This document shows positions 48,299 to 61,140 of a DNA stretch of 62,000 nucleotides, piece after piece. A model generated the notes under the pieces. It ran no database searches. It saw only the letters and a program-made list of their open reading frames with translations, and was not told where the DNA came from. A program made the translations under genes and the position numbers. Each line of letters opens with the position of its first letter. Positions within the stretch are counted from its first letter, which is position 1. The stretch is from Acanthaster planci (lineage: Eukaryota; Echinodermata; Asteroidea; Valvatida; Acanthasteridae): positions 2,374,074-2,436,073 of the forward strand of contig NW_019091370.1 of assembly GCF_001949145.1 (NCBI RefSeq), read 5' to 3'.

Positions 48299-49378
48299 GG
48301 TGATGAAATTACGATGTAAAAGATAGTGATTATTAAGTGCATTTGTTTGCATTTATTTTGACTTATGCAACTCAATCTGTATGGGTACTCGAACCGTCTT
48401 TGGTATAATTGTTTAGTCTTATCGTGATTACAAAAAATATGTTCTATTAATGAAAATTATAATTGGACCACGTTTGATAAACAACCGGTTCTTCTCAGAG
48501 CCACACAATTAAATAAGAGATTGACTTGCACGGTGTCACTTCAAACCTTCCACACTATAACGGTTGTTTAAATCCGTTTGGACTAATGTTGAGATCGAGT
48601 TTATCAACAGTAATTACCTGAAAATTACATATCCCTGAAATAGACCTGTTGAGACTAAATTGACTAAATATTATTTCCTGATGCTGGCCTTGTTTCATCC
48701 AACTTCTTTTTATAGCCCCTACAAAGCAGCAATTAGGGCTCTTAGAATCAGATCATAGGTAGTTGACAGTGAGATTCAATACGTGTACAAAATACAAGTG
48801 CATGGGTGATTTACGCTAGGTTAACAGACCACTGCGTGTCTTATAGTGTTTTTATCTAGTAGTTTCGTCATGTCCTTGCGTAGACCTTTCTTGTTGAAGT
48901 GGACAGAATGGCCCATGCTCATGCACAGCTGCTCACGTCATTGTTTTCACTCTTCGTGACCGTTTAAGACATTATGTGAAATCGCTATATTGAATTGTGG
49001 TCATCGGCATCCGAAGAATCAATACCGTATACTGCATGACGACCCCAGACAACCCCAGACAACCCCGCCATCATCGTCATAACACACTTGGCAGCTGTGG
49101 AACTGTACATACATATTATTCAGTCCTCTGAACTATATCACTCGCACACTCTGTATTCGTAATATATTAATTGTGAGCAATCTATCAATCAGTTGGAAAC
49201 GCGGGAAAGAGAGAGAGAAAACACGCGGTGTGATTATTATCTGCTTGGCAGTGATAACGGAGGTGTGCTCACGACGAGCCGGGACGAGAAGGGAGACCTC
49301 CATCGCTAACCCAGCATCGCGGGCCATTCTGCTCGATCAATAGGACGTCTGATTACTAGGCCAGCTTGCCGTGTACGC

Positions 49379-49434
49379 AGAAAAAAAAAAGGAAAGAGAA
49401 AGACAGAAAGAAAGAGAGACGGAGAAGAGAAAGC
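49379..49434. repeat. Polypurine tract, about 55 bp
   Basis: An almost unbroken G/A stretch (gaaaaaaaaaagg, then GAAAGA/GAGA repeats) with two C interruptions. It is low-complexity sequence and may form triplex DNA. Confidence 0.8.
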
Positions 49435-50339
49435 ATTTCACCTATTTTGCGCTTGTCTGCACGATATGTGTATTAATTTCAGCAGATCGGGCTCACCTGC
49501 CTTCGATCTTTCCCGCGTAAGTGAATATTTCGCATCAGGTATTTTTCGGCCTCCCTCTAGGCATTGTGATGCGCATTGTCAGCGAGCGGCGCGGCAGCGC
49601 TGTCCTGTCCGCTGATCAAGTGCGTGCGAGCACCGAAATGGCTTTTGCCAGGGAGACTTTTTCCTTTCTTGCCTCTCCCTCCCCCTTTTCCTTTCAATTT
49701 CTCTCTGTCAGGGAGGCCCGGAGTTTCTCTCCACTTCTCGGCTGTGCAATTGCGGATGTGTGAACATCAGGATTGATGACCCGCATTGTCATCTTGGATC
49801 GCTAGGAAGTTGTCCTCTTGCAATGTCCCTACACAAATGTGCCCGGTTCGAACCAGTTCACGTCACATGCGGACTCCTTTTTTGCGAGGTGAGAGCGAAT
49901 GCTTATTATGAGACTCTGACGAGTTGAAAAAAAAAGAGTCACATTTGCGTCTCGGGGTGTAAAGACACCAATCGAGGCCTCTTTGTTACATTGTCAGTGA
50001 TATTTTTTTAAAGCGTCACGAAAGACCGCCTGAGGTGGGTTGGGGTGAGGATTTTTCTTCTCTGGAAGAAAGACTCAGTCTGGCTATAAGCATAAAAAGC
50101 AAGTCTGTCGAGGTTGAAGGTAGACATAGCGCAAAAGGCATACTTGGGTTTGCTTTAGAAAATGTCAATTTCAGGACGTTAATCTTTAACCGGAGATTTT
50201 ACGGGTGGAGGCAGGCACGATACAGAGAATAAGCTTTTGTTAAAAAATGCAGCGATGGAGATCTGCGCAGAGTATTTGCAACGGGTCTAGCTGCTCTGTA
50301 CTAAGTCCACTCTTGTTCTGCACTCAGTGACCATTCGTC

Positions 50340-50640
50340 ATCATCGTGCATTCATTGTATTGTAGGAGGGTGCACAGTTGAGTCGGGGGACATGACCAAA
50401 AAGCACAGGGTGAGAGAATGATACTCAGTGACAACGATGGCAGCAGACTGCGCAGCGAGGACCAGACATGGGGGACAAGACATGGGTGGCTGCATGGGGA
50501 GGGGGGTGCCCAGAGACTGCAGTCCCAACGCGGCACTGTCAGTCACTCGGGGCCCGGCTTTTATCATAATGCAAATATTATCGAAAGGTGTATCGCCGGG
50601 GTTGGAATACAGGGCGTTGTTGTGTTACAATCGCATTACT
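50340..50640. promoter_or_regulatory. GC-rich island with a perfect POU octamer; candidate enhancer
   Basis: A non-repetitive GC-rich block. ATGCAAAT at 50569-50576 is an exact POU octamer inside CATAATGCAAATATTATCG. No splice signals or domains support a coding role for the overlapping frames. Confidence 0.22.
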
Positions 50641-52875
50641 CGACTGGATAGGGTGTTTATCCAGAAGTACATGTCACCCGTGATGGGTCCCATATTGATA
50701 CCACCACCACAGGCCACCGGAATTGTTGGCAACGGGGAAGCCAAGCCACCAATGGGCCACGGTGAACTCGGCAAACATTCCCCTTGCGGACAAGATTGAT
50801 ACCAGGGCAGTTCGTTAGGGGTAAAGAAAAAGACTGATAAGATACACCAAGGCTGTTTTCGAGAACATAGTCAACATTATGAGAACAATCATGGTCGGTG
50901 TTAAGTCTGTGTTCAAAACAGTTGAACAGGTGTGAGCAAGCTTGAATATGCTTGCTCAACTGCCAATAATAAGCGTCACGTACTTGCTCGACTTCATAGT
51001 CAACAAAAGTCAAGTATCCAATCTTTTTTGGGTCCCGAACTGTTTTTAATGGGTGAATGGAAATCAATGCAGGCAGAAATTACAGTGGCACCAGTTCAGT
51101 CTTGAAATTCCTGATTTCTGAGGAACCGCCCGATATTTGCATATGTGGAACGTTATATTGCGTATATCAGATGGCTAGCATTTTGAGCTCAACGTATACT
51201 TTCTTTTTTACTACAATATTGTGGAAGCGCTAAGCTACTATTATGTTGTTGGCTTGAGGTTCATGTTAAATCGTGGGCCATGTTTTCTTTTGACGTTATC
51301 AATTAATTTTGGACCCTGTATTTTATTGGCACGTGCAAACTGTCCACTTGTTTGATAACAAAACGACATCCGTTATACTTGTAGGTAAACTGCCCACGTC
51401 GTACGTGAAAACAAGCGTGAGCATTGTCGGTCGTAAAAATTGAAAAAAAAAAAGATCTCTAGGGAGTCGTTCGAAGATTGGTATATTCTGTTAAGAGTAC
51501 ATAATATCAATCTTTTGTGGTTGTTATCATACGAGTGTTGCCATCAAATCGAACTGCAGCTTCCTTGTCTGTGTTGTCCCGGTGCGTGTTTAACGTGCAT
51601 TCGCATACTGACACTATTTTGGCCGCTTTCAAGTGCATTTTTACCAAGGGCTTAACAACAAAGAAGTAGTCACGGGCAAGTAATGCATGCAGAGACACTC
51701 GGCTCGTTTTTTAATCTGGCATTTAGTTTTTATTGACACCTCGATCCTCGGGGTCGGAGCGAACCGGCAAAGACACGGAGGTCGTCTAGAGTTGCCCTCA
51801 CACGGCCCCCCGTGGCAGTCCCGCAAGGTTTGGGGGGTAGCCCCTGCCAGGTGTCTGTCACACGATCGGCGAGGGTAACGGGACCGCGGCACGCGGACTG
51901 CCCGGTTACTCGAGCTAAGTACGCCGAGCTATAACCTTTTACGGTGCATTACCGACTGTCTTTCACAAAAAATCTCAGTCTACTGTACTGCTTCTGCAGT
52001 TGCTGGACATGAAGAAAGACGAACAAATTTTCAAGAAGGAGAAAAAAATCCATGATAAATCATGTGACCCGGTGGGATTTGCAGCACGGTGCATGATGGG
52101 TACGGTCACATTGTTTTTGTGGCCGAGGGAATCGAGACCCCCGTTCGCCATCTTGTAATTTACCGTTGGCGGCGTGAAGTTTTTTAAGGTGCGAAAATGG
52201 CGCTGCGCAAAGAAAATGAAAAGACAAGCCGTCCGGGTGGCGAGTGACAGTCCCATTTGAGGTGGCAAGCGTGATTACTCTCGGGGCCACGGCGATACTC
52301 TGCCAGTTCCTATTATCCTTTGTGGAGTTATACTTTATCATGATTTTGTCGACGAGACTTTCAAGCGAGGCGGTACACATGAAATCAATAGTCGGTGCAG
52401 ACCGGGCGTGCGGGATATACTTTCTTTGATTCACGAGCGACGGCGCACGATTGGTTTTCCCGCTCAACACAGGTAATACATTTGCCGCCATGTCTCATCT
52501 GAGCCTTCTTTTTTTCCTAGTTTGTTAACGACTGCTTGTTGGGGCGATCGTGGATACACAAGTGATGACAGCTGCGAGTCCAGATCCACGTGTGCACGCC
52601 CGCAAGTTTGTTACATAGAGGTTGATTTCATTAGGAAAAAAATAATTCTCACCGACTGTTTTACCGCCCAAATGTACTTCATAATAATTATCGTTGTTAC
52701 TGTTTACTGAGTTACACATTTAACCATATTCTACGCTTTTTATAATCAGTAGGTTCTAATGAAAAGAGGGAGAAACTCATGAAATGGGAATAATTCAGTA
52801 AAGAGAGGGTGCACTTCTACACTAAATGGCAGAACTGTTCATAGAGAGAGTTGCGACATGAGAGTCTGAATAGTT

Positions 52876-52957
52876 GGAACCAAAATGGTGGATTATGTGT
52901 TAGCATACAACAGCTATGTACTGTAATGCACACATATTGAAGAGCCATTTTGGTTCC
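52876..52957. other. 82-base hairpin with a 13-bp perfect base stem
   Basis: GGAACCAAAATGG (52876-52888) pairs with CCATTTTGGTTCC (52945-52957). Inside, ATGTGT/ACACAT, GCAT/ATGC and ACAG/CTGT pair in order with small bulges. The size resembles a microRNA precursor or a tiny MITE. No known microRNA was recognised. Confidence 0.5.
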
Positions 52958-54526
52958 AAAATTTGAAGCTGGTGTTACTCTTTCTGCACAGCTCTGCTAA
53001 ACTGCAATCTATATGCAGCATAATGTGGTCATTGTCCGAGAGAGCTTGGAAATCTCTGCGTGTCTCGTCTTGAAGCCTAGCTTGCCCTCAGAAAATGGGG
53101 ACGATGCTGTGAAATTTCTCTCTACCTGTGTGGACCGTTTGTGTGTCGAGTCGATGTCTTGTGTTATCAATTGAACAAGGTCTGGCTTTGCCACAAAGCG
53201 GTGTGCGCAGACCATGTGCAAGTATTTTATAATTAAGAAAAAAAAGACAGAAATTTGGGTTCCACATCCTCCGATAACCGGGTGGAACACGTATAGATTA
53301 AGTTGTCAAAGCCCGCTTGACACGGTCGGATATGAATAATACCGAGCTGGCTGCTATTAAGTGTGCGAGAGACTCCCGCCACAGCACACCCAGGGCCCCA
53401 GACGCCTGCATGTGGTCGGGCCGCTGCCCGTGTGATCTATCAGGGAAGTGTCGTGTCTCGTGTATCCTGCCAATGCATGACTGTCGCTCGGAGTTGTCGT
53501 GGCTGTGCTGGGAAAAACCACACGCGGATTGGCGTGAGACAGAATGAACTTCTTTGTTCAAGAGCATCAGTGGTGTGACACACGCACAAGTTTACGCTGC
53601 ATTCCTAGTGTCTAATATGCACCAATGTCCACACAAGTTATGCGGACCGGTTTTGTTCTCGGGTCTACACAAAGATGGCAAGGTTGACACTCGCATTCTC
53701 GCACGAAACTGCATCCTCTTAAAATCTCTGAGAAACTAAGATCGCCCCTGAATTCAAAGGGGGAAATCGTCAAAATGAGCCTGTGCGGTGATTTTATTTT
53801 TGGAACTGCTTCGCTCATCTCTTTATAGACAAACTTTTTTCCAAGTGGAATGTGCCACGCCGAAGATTGTCGGTTTCCATTTCAAACGGCTCAGCGTCGC
53901 GGTATATTGCTTCACATGCACTGTCAGCACTGAAGTCGGTGAGACAGTGACGCAAATATCATTACTCGAGGTGTCATTGTCGTAAAATGTTAACCAATTG
54001 TATTTCCTGTCTGTTTATACCCCGCCCTGCCGTAACACCTGTCTTTATTAAATATATTCACGTTCGAGTTGCCTTTGCCGGTGAGGGCGCAATTGAGGTG
54101 CAAGACGTTACTCGACAGACCGATCCAAGAATGAAGGCGCGTAGTCTTTCAGGCTCACACATCAACGACAATTACTTTTAAGCTTAGTGTCACATCGTGT
54201 GCCCAAGACTGAGAGGAGTATTTGGCCTTCGGTAGTAATAATATGACATGACTGGGAATGTACAAAAGGTCATCTAGTTATTCTACAAAATTATCCCCCA
54301 ATTATATATCAAGACAGCCTTTGACTAACGCGCAGTTGGGTCGAGAAAGAGGCCACTCTGGTAAAAAAGAACTACCTGAATGGATTCTCACCCAGCTACC
54401 ACACAATGGAACCGACACGCAACAGTTGGTGAAGGGAAAGAGTTTTTCCTTTGAATCACAGGATTTGCTTTAATTTGCCTCGCTCCTTCCACGGCAAGAG
54501 CGAGCTGAGCGTATCTAAGAAAACAG

Positions 54527-54537
54527 AGAGGGCGCTG
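54527..54537 (+). promoter_or_regulatory. CTCF-like core motif AGAGGGCGCTG, second copy
   Basis: The context is AAACAGAGAGGGCGCTGTTC. The 11-mer is identical and in the same orientation as the copy at 9534-9544. The two bracket the Irx transcription unit and much of its flanking DNA. Confidence 0.3.
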
Positions 54538-55389
54538 TTCTGTGGAGGAAGAAAAAGAAGAAAATGTCAACGCAAAGGTTAGGAGCGTAACGATGAAGAG
54601 GACAGTTGTATCATCTCTTATTCAATAAAGCGCCCGACACATTCACTCGCTGAACCCCACGCGGCACGTTTGTGGTTCTCTCTTTTTTTGTAGTCAGTTT
54701 AACTTGTGGAATTAGTGTATACGGCTTTGTGGCCGGGACAAGTTCAATTTCAAAGGAGTTTTTGTAGAGAACCACGGTTCATTTCACCAATTACGGGATC
54801 TGAGCGGCCGACAAAAGGCGCCGAAAGCCGCGAAGCTGCCGTCTTAGCCTTAGAAAGGCGGGCCTAATGAAAAAGATATATCTCCCATCTGACACGTGCG
54901 CATACACGGGACCCTTCTATACGGGAGACAGTGAAAGGGGGAGAACCGCACAGAGTAAACTAATAATGTCTTATTTATTCATATATTGTTCGTTTTTTGT
55001 GAGTGCGTGGGGTGGAAAGCTGTGTTGGTTGGCATAGCCCTAGGGTTTATCATCGTTGATCAGTGGCGTAGTGTATACGCGGTGTGTATACATGTAGACA
55101 GTGCTCAATCGGGCGCCTGTACTACAAAATCCACACACGGCAGTTACCGCGATTGCCCGCTGGAAACTTGACCAATTTTGAGGACAGAAAAAAGTGTGAT
55201 TCGCAAGTGGACTGAGGACACAATGGAGAAGTGCCAGTTGTCACTATATGTGTGTGTGCCTGCGTGCAAGCAAAGAATGCCATCTTTTCACTCAAATGGG
55301 GAGGGGACGTGTTTTAAAAGCGAGCACATTGATCCGTGTTGGCGTTCGATTTTGCCGTGAATGCGGCGATATTTTTCGCGCGCGCGTGA

Positions 55390-55790
55390 GTCCAGGATCG
55401 GAGACGGGTCGAGCTAATTAAATCAAGCCGAACAGGCACGGTGCGTTAATATGCCGAATTTTGTCCACAATTTGCCCGCTCTCGCTGCGTTTTTCCACCG
55501 CATATTAGATTTGTTGGGCTCTCCCAATTTGGTGCTGGGATGGCCCAATATACCTGAAATTCAATATTCCCCTTTTTTAGGCAATTAGGCCTCGTGGATG
55601 GGCCACCACGAGCCCGCCGGCAGACTAATAGAATTAGGAATTAAGACATTTCTTATTGGCAAGTGTAAATATCGCGGGCACAATCGTCGTGGGCGCGTTT
55701 TGGGCCGGGGCCTGCATTAACTAGTCCTGATGGTAGATTGGGATTCATTGCTTGCAGTCCTTTCCCGCAGGTTTTTTTTTTTCATTCGCG
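55390..55790. promoter_or_regulatory. Candidate enhancer island with TAATTA and ATTA cores
   Basis: GC-rich and non-repetitive. GAGCTAATTAAATC (TAATTA at 55415-55420), GCAATTAGG, GACTAATAGAATTAGGAATTAAG (from 55623) and GCATTAACTAG give a dense set of homeodomain cores. CTCGTGG (55591-55597) and CCACGAG (55606-55612) form a small stem. No open frame of note. Composition and site density resemble conserved non-coding elements. Confidence 0.35.
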
Positions 55791-57059
55791 CAGGGAGGGG
55801 GGGAGGAGGGGGTGAAGAGTACACAACCGATTTGGGCGAGTGCGCATTATCATGAACCCAGGCAGGAAAATTGAATCACTCCACACGATGGTCCACTTCT
55901 AGGCCAATATTCAGTGGAATTGTCAAATGAATATGATCCTAATTTTCTGGCGACTTGCCACAAGAAGAGTGCAGGGAGCAGTGAAGCTGCGGCAACCTCA
56001 TGATATCAGGTCTTTTACCCTTTTATGGGCGGGAAGGGCAGTTCTTTTCGTGGTTGAAATGTGGGCCAATACATGTTGAAAACATGAATTGTTCTAAATC
56101 ACTCTAACCGCTCGCTGAACTCTTTCTTTTCTCAAACAACAACGAGGCAGAAAAAAATTCCCTACCCATTGTGTGAAGACATTAAAAGCACAAAAATAAT
56201 ATTGTCCAATTGCTAGCCGGTGTTGGCGAATTCCTGTTGTGTGGCACACTGCAAGGGTTATATACAGAAATGGAGCTAGGGGTGGGGTGGGGCTTAAGGT
56301 CCCAACTTATTTCCACGGAGCTCCAAGGCGCGAGAGCGAACAGGGGCCATGACCCGTCCTAAAAGAGTAGCTAATAGTTCGTGGTTTTTGAAAAACAAAA
56401 CCAAACTAAAAATGCAAAATGAGCGTTTTGGGCCTCCATTTTCTTCTAAACCCGCACAAAAAGCCGTGAATATTTAGCCTCACTATTCAGAAAGGCTATA
56501 ATTGGTTATTTTAAGAAATTTCGAAATTGTTGGCTCCCAAACCGACCCCCCCTAAAAAATATTAGATTCTGGATCTGCCTCTAGAAACAACAGTTAATAT
56601 ACTTTGGATATGCACTGGTTATAGCCACACCCTTCCAAATGATCTTGTCATTTCGTACCCTAATATTTTGGATAGTGTACGGTAAGTATTCAGCACGTAA
56701 AATTTTAATGTGCAATTCATTTTTATAATACTCCCCGCCAAATGACAATCTATTTTACTACTTTTAGCAATGTATTAAACGCCCATACTAACATTATATC
56801 ATTCATTCTCGATTTGAAAAATCCCAGTAATATCAGAAGTAGACTGAGTAGTTCCTAAAGTGAATATTACGGTTAATATTTCAGTTCAAGTTGTGGGTAT
56901 GCTGCGTCACACTCATTAAAATTATATATTTAAATATCTATTCTCTTGAATAAATCCAGAGGACTAAGAAAGATGTAGGTTTATCAACTACATCCCCTTG
57001 TCCCCAGGGCACATTATCAAACTGTACTTCACTACTCGTAAAGTGCGGCAGGCAAGTAC

Positions 57060-57620
57060 TGTTGGCACGAGGCGTTCACAGGCCATGAAGCGGCCTGCTG
57101 CGCTTGGTTTCAATAATGCATAAGCTCATTTTTGTCCACAGCGGACACAGTGCAAACAACCTGCGCGGATAAGTGTCGGCCACACTGGAAACACCGTTTT
57201 TTTTCTCTCTCTTTCTCAAGTCCACAGCTCCGGTAATCCCAAGTTAGTTATACAATTCAAAGTGGGCATTTCCCGGGGCTTGCACCGGCACATCCCCGCG
57301 TCCTGCTCACGTTACTCCCGTAACGGTGCTCGGGCCCAGGCCGCCTCCGATTCAGCGCCGCGCGGCGACAACCCACGAGCTAAATGTTCTCCCCAGCTAG
57401 TTACAAGCGCCCCTGAGCTTCAACGATCGTTCAGCCCAATGTTAACAGCTGTAAAGCTCGTGTCGAAATCCTACACAAAATCAATACGATGCCTTCGCTG
57501 ACAAAATATTTGCCGCGAAAAAGGCCGGCTGAAAACAATACTTTTGGTGCAAATGAATGCGCAATTAAAAGGCGGGCCCGCGCCTTCGATTGCCACCTTA
57601 TTGCATGTCAGTGTTCCAGT
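57060..57620. promoter_or_regulatory. GC-rich island, candidate regulatory element
   Basis: Non-repetitive GC-rich stretch with TTTCAATAATGCATAAGCTC, GTGCAAATGAATGCGCAATT and CGATCGTTC. A 79-codon frame at 57262-57501 has no recognisable features. Regulatory status is inferred from composition only. Confidence 0.2.
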
Positions 57621-58199
57621 CATCTCTGGTTTGGGCGCCTCCAGTGCAGATAGTATCATGTTCTGTCACGGCAGCTCGGTCTTGATGGGTTTTAGCCGGC
57701 GGGGGCTATCTACTCCTCCGTTCTTTTTTCCCCTCTCTTAACCGTGTGTCTTGAATTCGTCCCCTCTCGACTGAGGCCTGCGCTGCCAGCTGCCGGAGTA
57801 AGACATAAGAGCACCTCTACTCGGTGGAAAACAAGCCAAGTTTCTCGCCTGACTATATATACATCTCGTTAGTCGCCACAAAGAGAACAGAAAACAGAAA
57901 AACAAAACCCCTCCCCCCACACTCACACACACTGGGAAATGCCGCACTCATTTCAATAACATCGGAGGCTAGCGCGGGCAGTGTGTGACATTAATTTGAA
58001 CAAGTACTTACAGTACATTTCGCACAAAAAGATCGATAATTCTTTTCACGACTGCTGTGCCTAAACGCCGGCCTGCCATCGACGGATTCCCTAATCATAT
58101 TTTACTTCGTTAGTCATATCAGACAGACGGCAGCGTAAAAAAGCCAACACTTTACCGGTTGGCTAAACTCGGTAGCTGCTAATTTCTGCAGGGTCTAGC

Positions 58200-58480
58200 G
58201 CTCTCTCTGTCTCGCTCACCCCTGGTTGTAGTTCTCCGTGCTACCCGCGTTACCTTATGTGTGATTGACAAGACCGTGTTACCTGCCCGCACACTCGGTT
58301 AATTTGCATTTTTTTTAAACACCGCAGTGAAGTACACCTTGCTCCGACTATCGAACCGGCCCGAAGGGATGCCGGCAGAGCGATCACACTTAATCAGCTC
58401 CCGGTTTCTCCGTGCGCGTTAATTTGTCCAACAGGCCGTGCGTTGAATATCCTCCATGAGCGACCTTGACCAAATGACCG
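58200..58480. promoter_or_regulatory. Candidate enhancer island with octamer and nuclear-receptor-like site
   Basis: It contains GGTTAATTTGCAT with an exact inverted octamer ATTTGCAT (58302-58309), plus CTTAATCAG and GTTAATTTG. GACCTTGACC near 58463 is an inverted TCAAGGTC, as bound by ERR/FTZ-F1-type receptors. It is GC-rich relative to its flanks. Confidence 0.27.
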
Positions 58481-60839
58481 AATCACGAACCTCGCTCAAA
58501 AAGGCTTAGCACTGCTTTCTTTCAAAAACTGTCGTAGATTAAAATGAAAGCAACGCCAACCACGGGTGTTGCAAAAGCCATTACTCATACTTGGAGACCT
58601 GTAATCTTTGCGCTAACTTTAACAGCAAAATCAGTCAGGTTGAATCTGTCTGAAACGTGTCCTTTTCCAACGGCGTGACTGTAGCGGACAAGGATCATCC
58701 ATTCACACCGTTGTCACCTTAGTCACACATACACATTACTATACGTCAGTGTTGCCTGACCATAATTATACGCGAAGGTTGGGAGACTTGTGCAAGGTGT
58801 GGATTTGCACTGTCACCAAATTTTGAATTTATCATTTTAATTCCCGCTGCAGATGTCAGACACAGCACCGTGCTTATCCACTCTTTTCAAAGTTCGTCAA
58901 GGCTACATGTTTGTTGCTGACATGCCCAGCTAGCTCTATTCTTCCTGCAGCGGTGTTTGGTCAACCTAACATGATGTGTCCATGTTACTGCAGACAATCC
59001 TTCCCCAAAATGGCTGAAGACATACAAACCGATTAAAATCGAAAGAGACTTTGGAGACGTGACAACTTCCAATTCATCCCTGATGCTACACAAAATAGAC
59101 GAGTCCTTCTTTAGAAATTCCATAGCATCAGCCTAATGAATATTTACACATCCACTTTTTTGTAATTTTTATATTGGGAGTTTTTCCCGTTCGTAATACA
59201 TTGTCTGAAGGCTAGTGAAAGAAAAGCCAGAGGCTTGCTCGGTGGGAACTCTACCCATGACGCTAGAGCAGACGTCACCATCACATCTGGCGGAGTCAGT
59301 TCGCCAGTTCGAATCAATAACCAACGGGCAACGCGCCAAACGTTTAGAAGATGTGAATTTTGCGTCCGGAAGATATCAATCTTTACACTGTTTTTACGAA
59401 TTGACGCTTTGAATGTTAACACTGCACCTTTGAAACTCATAAGCCCTGAAATAATCGTACGTCTAAACCGTAAATGGCCTCATTTTCTTTTACCTTTACG
59501 TCAATCAATCAATCCATCAATCACTCAATCTCACTTTATTTCCACATACGACAAAATATTGGATATACAGTGCATAGCAGAAGAAATTAATAATACATAT
59601 GTAGAGGGATCCTATATGAAGCAAACTTTGTCGAGAATGGGAACCCTTTGAACAAATTTCCTCAAGTTTCATGAGTGAGAGATTTTTAGAAACCATAAAT
59701 GATAATAATGCCTTTTACATCGTCTAAAGAGAAATATTGATCCATTAATACACATTATAATTAAGACTAGAAAATAGAAGATAGATGCAAGGTTTTCATT
59801 AAATTTAAGACTACAAAATCGAGATCAAGAGGAAATTCCAGCGAGAGGAAATGTATACATCGAAGTTCTGGCTTGAATAGTGACTTACAAGGAGAGCTTT
59901 ATATCGCTTCTTTTAACGAAAACTTCTAACAACTTTGCGAAACTAAGACATTTAGCCCAACCTGGAGAAGTGTTCTGTAATCATAAACATAAGTTTTTAA
60001 CGTATCATCAGTAAACCGTACGTACACTTCTCCAACATTGGAAGTATCTTCAGAACGGCATGTTAAGAAAATGCAAAATCCAGGCTCATGCATTCCGCAA
60101 GATATCACTTCACGGATGAAAAAAAGAGCTTTGCTTGGCACGGGGTACAGGTAAAAACAGCAGGGTGGTCGATCAGAAAAACACCTACGAAAAGAAAACG
60201 AAACAAAACATATCAAAAAACCGCGCGGATTCAACCGAAGCCCTTTTACACCTTCTGGCTAAATGAGACCCAGATACTGCACACTAAGTCTTCAACCTCA
60301 AGACTTGCTGTATTTTGAACGCGGTCCCTCACCGAAGTTCAACTCAATGCACGAGAGCGCACGCGCCTCCCCAGTTCCACAATAATTATGTTCATGGCTT
60401 TGCAAGCACGCGTTATAAATACATCATGTGGCTGTGATTGGTCAAAACATTACTTGTAAGGCGGGGCGTAATAGACAGAACCAGTGCCCCCAACGCAATG
60501 GTCTGGTTGCCTCGTTGCTATACTGGCTGATATCTTGACGTCTCTGCGTGATAACGAGAGGAGTAAATTTCCACACGCAAAATTATAGTCTGGTGCCCTG
60601 GTCGTTGTACATGTATAAATGCCGAAACCTTTCATAGATAGAAACTTCCTCTGTGTTGACGCGCTGTCTTTCTTTATAAAGACCGTTGAATCGATGCAAC
60701 TCCCGCAGAGGTGATTTATTGATATTCACTGTAATAAACTAATTGCGTTACTAATTACAAGAAACAGACAGGAACTTGGGGCTGACAGCCGATTCCCAAA
60801 CAAATCGTAAATCTTTGTTGAACCAAATCTCGGTTTTTG

Positions 60840-61140
60840 AAATAACACAGGTGGGGGCCCCCAAGACGCTCGGTGTATCATCTCGCATTGTTACTGGATA
60901 CTGCGGAGAGCCGGAGCGGGCCGGGATCTATTAGGACCGTCCCGTCAGAAATCAAAGCCACCTTGCCTCGCCGATATCAAATTCACTTCTCGCAAAAATG
61001 TAACAGGTTCCCCGGTACACTAATCTCTAAGTAAACATACGAGATCGGGGCTTCCTGTGGGGGTCACCGCGGGGCCCGGGAGTACCTGCTCCTCATTTCC
61101 ACTGACCTGAACCGCCAAAAACCTTCAGCGAGAACTAGGC
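60840..61140. promoter_or_regulatory. Candidate enhancer island with TCF- and Fox-like sites
   Basis: GC-rich and non-repetitive. GAAATCAAAGCC contains a TCF core (ATCAAAG) and CTAAGTAAACATACG contains a Fox core (GTAAACA). No coding content was seen. Confidence 0.22.

Larger units (their letters stand above)
43924..48310 (+). other. Probable Irx 3' UTR, possibly with a UTR intron
   Basis: No coding signal lies downstream of the stop. The sequence turns T/A-rich from about 45640 and looks like a long 3' UTR. AATAAA hexamers occur at 44728-44733, 44908-44913, 46748-46753 and 48293-48298. The last has UGUA-type sequence upstream and GT/T-rich sequence downstream, so it is the best candidate end. 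GAG|gtaagg (43926/43927) and cattccacag|CTC (45123/45124) could frame a UTR intron. The extent is an inference. Confidence 0.4.

Noticed and set aside
56260-56590. Possible transposon (TTAGATTCTGGATCTGCCTC-type end)
   Set aside because: The supposed ends do not form an inverted repeat and no duplication was found. The resemblance is too weak to annotate.
59230-59325. B-box-like AGTTCGAATCA as a possible SINE
   Set aside because: No acceptable A box at tRNA spacing was found.
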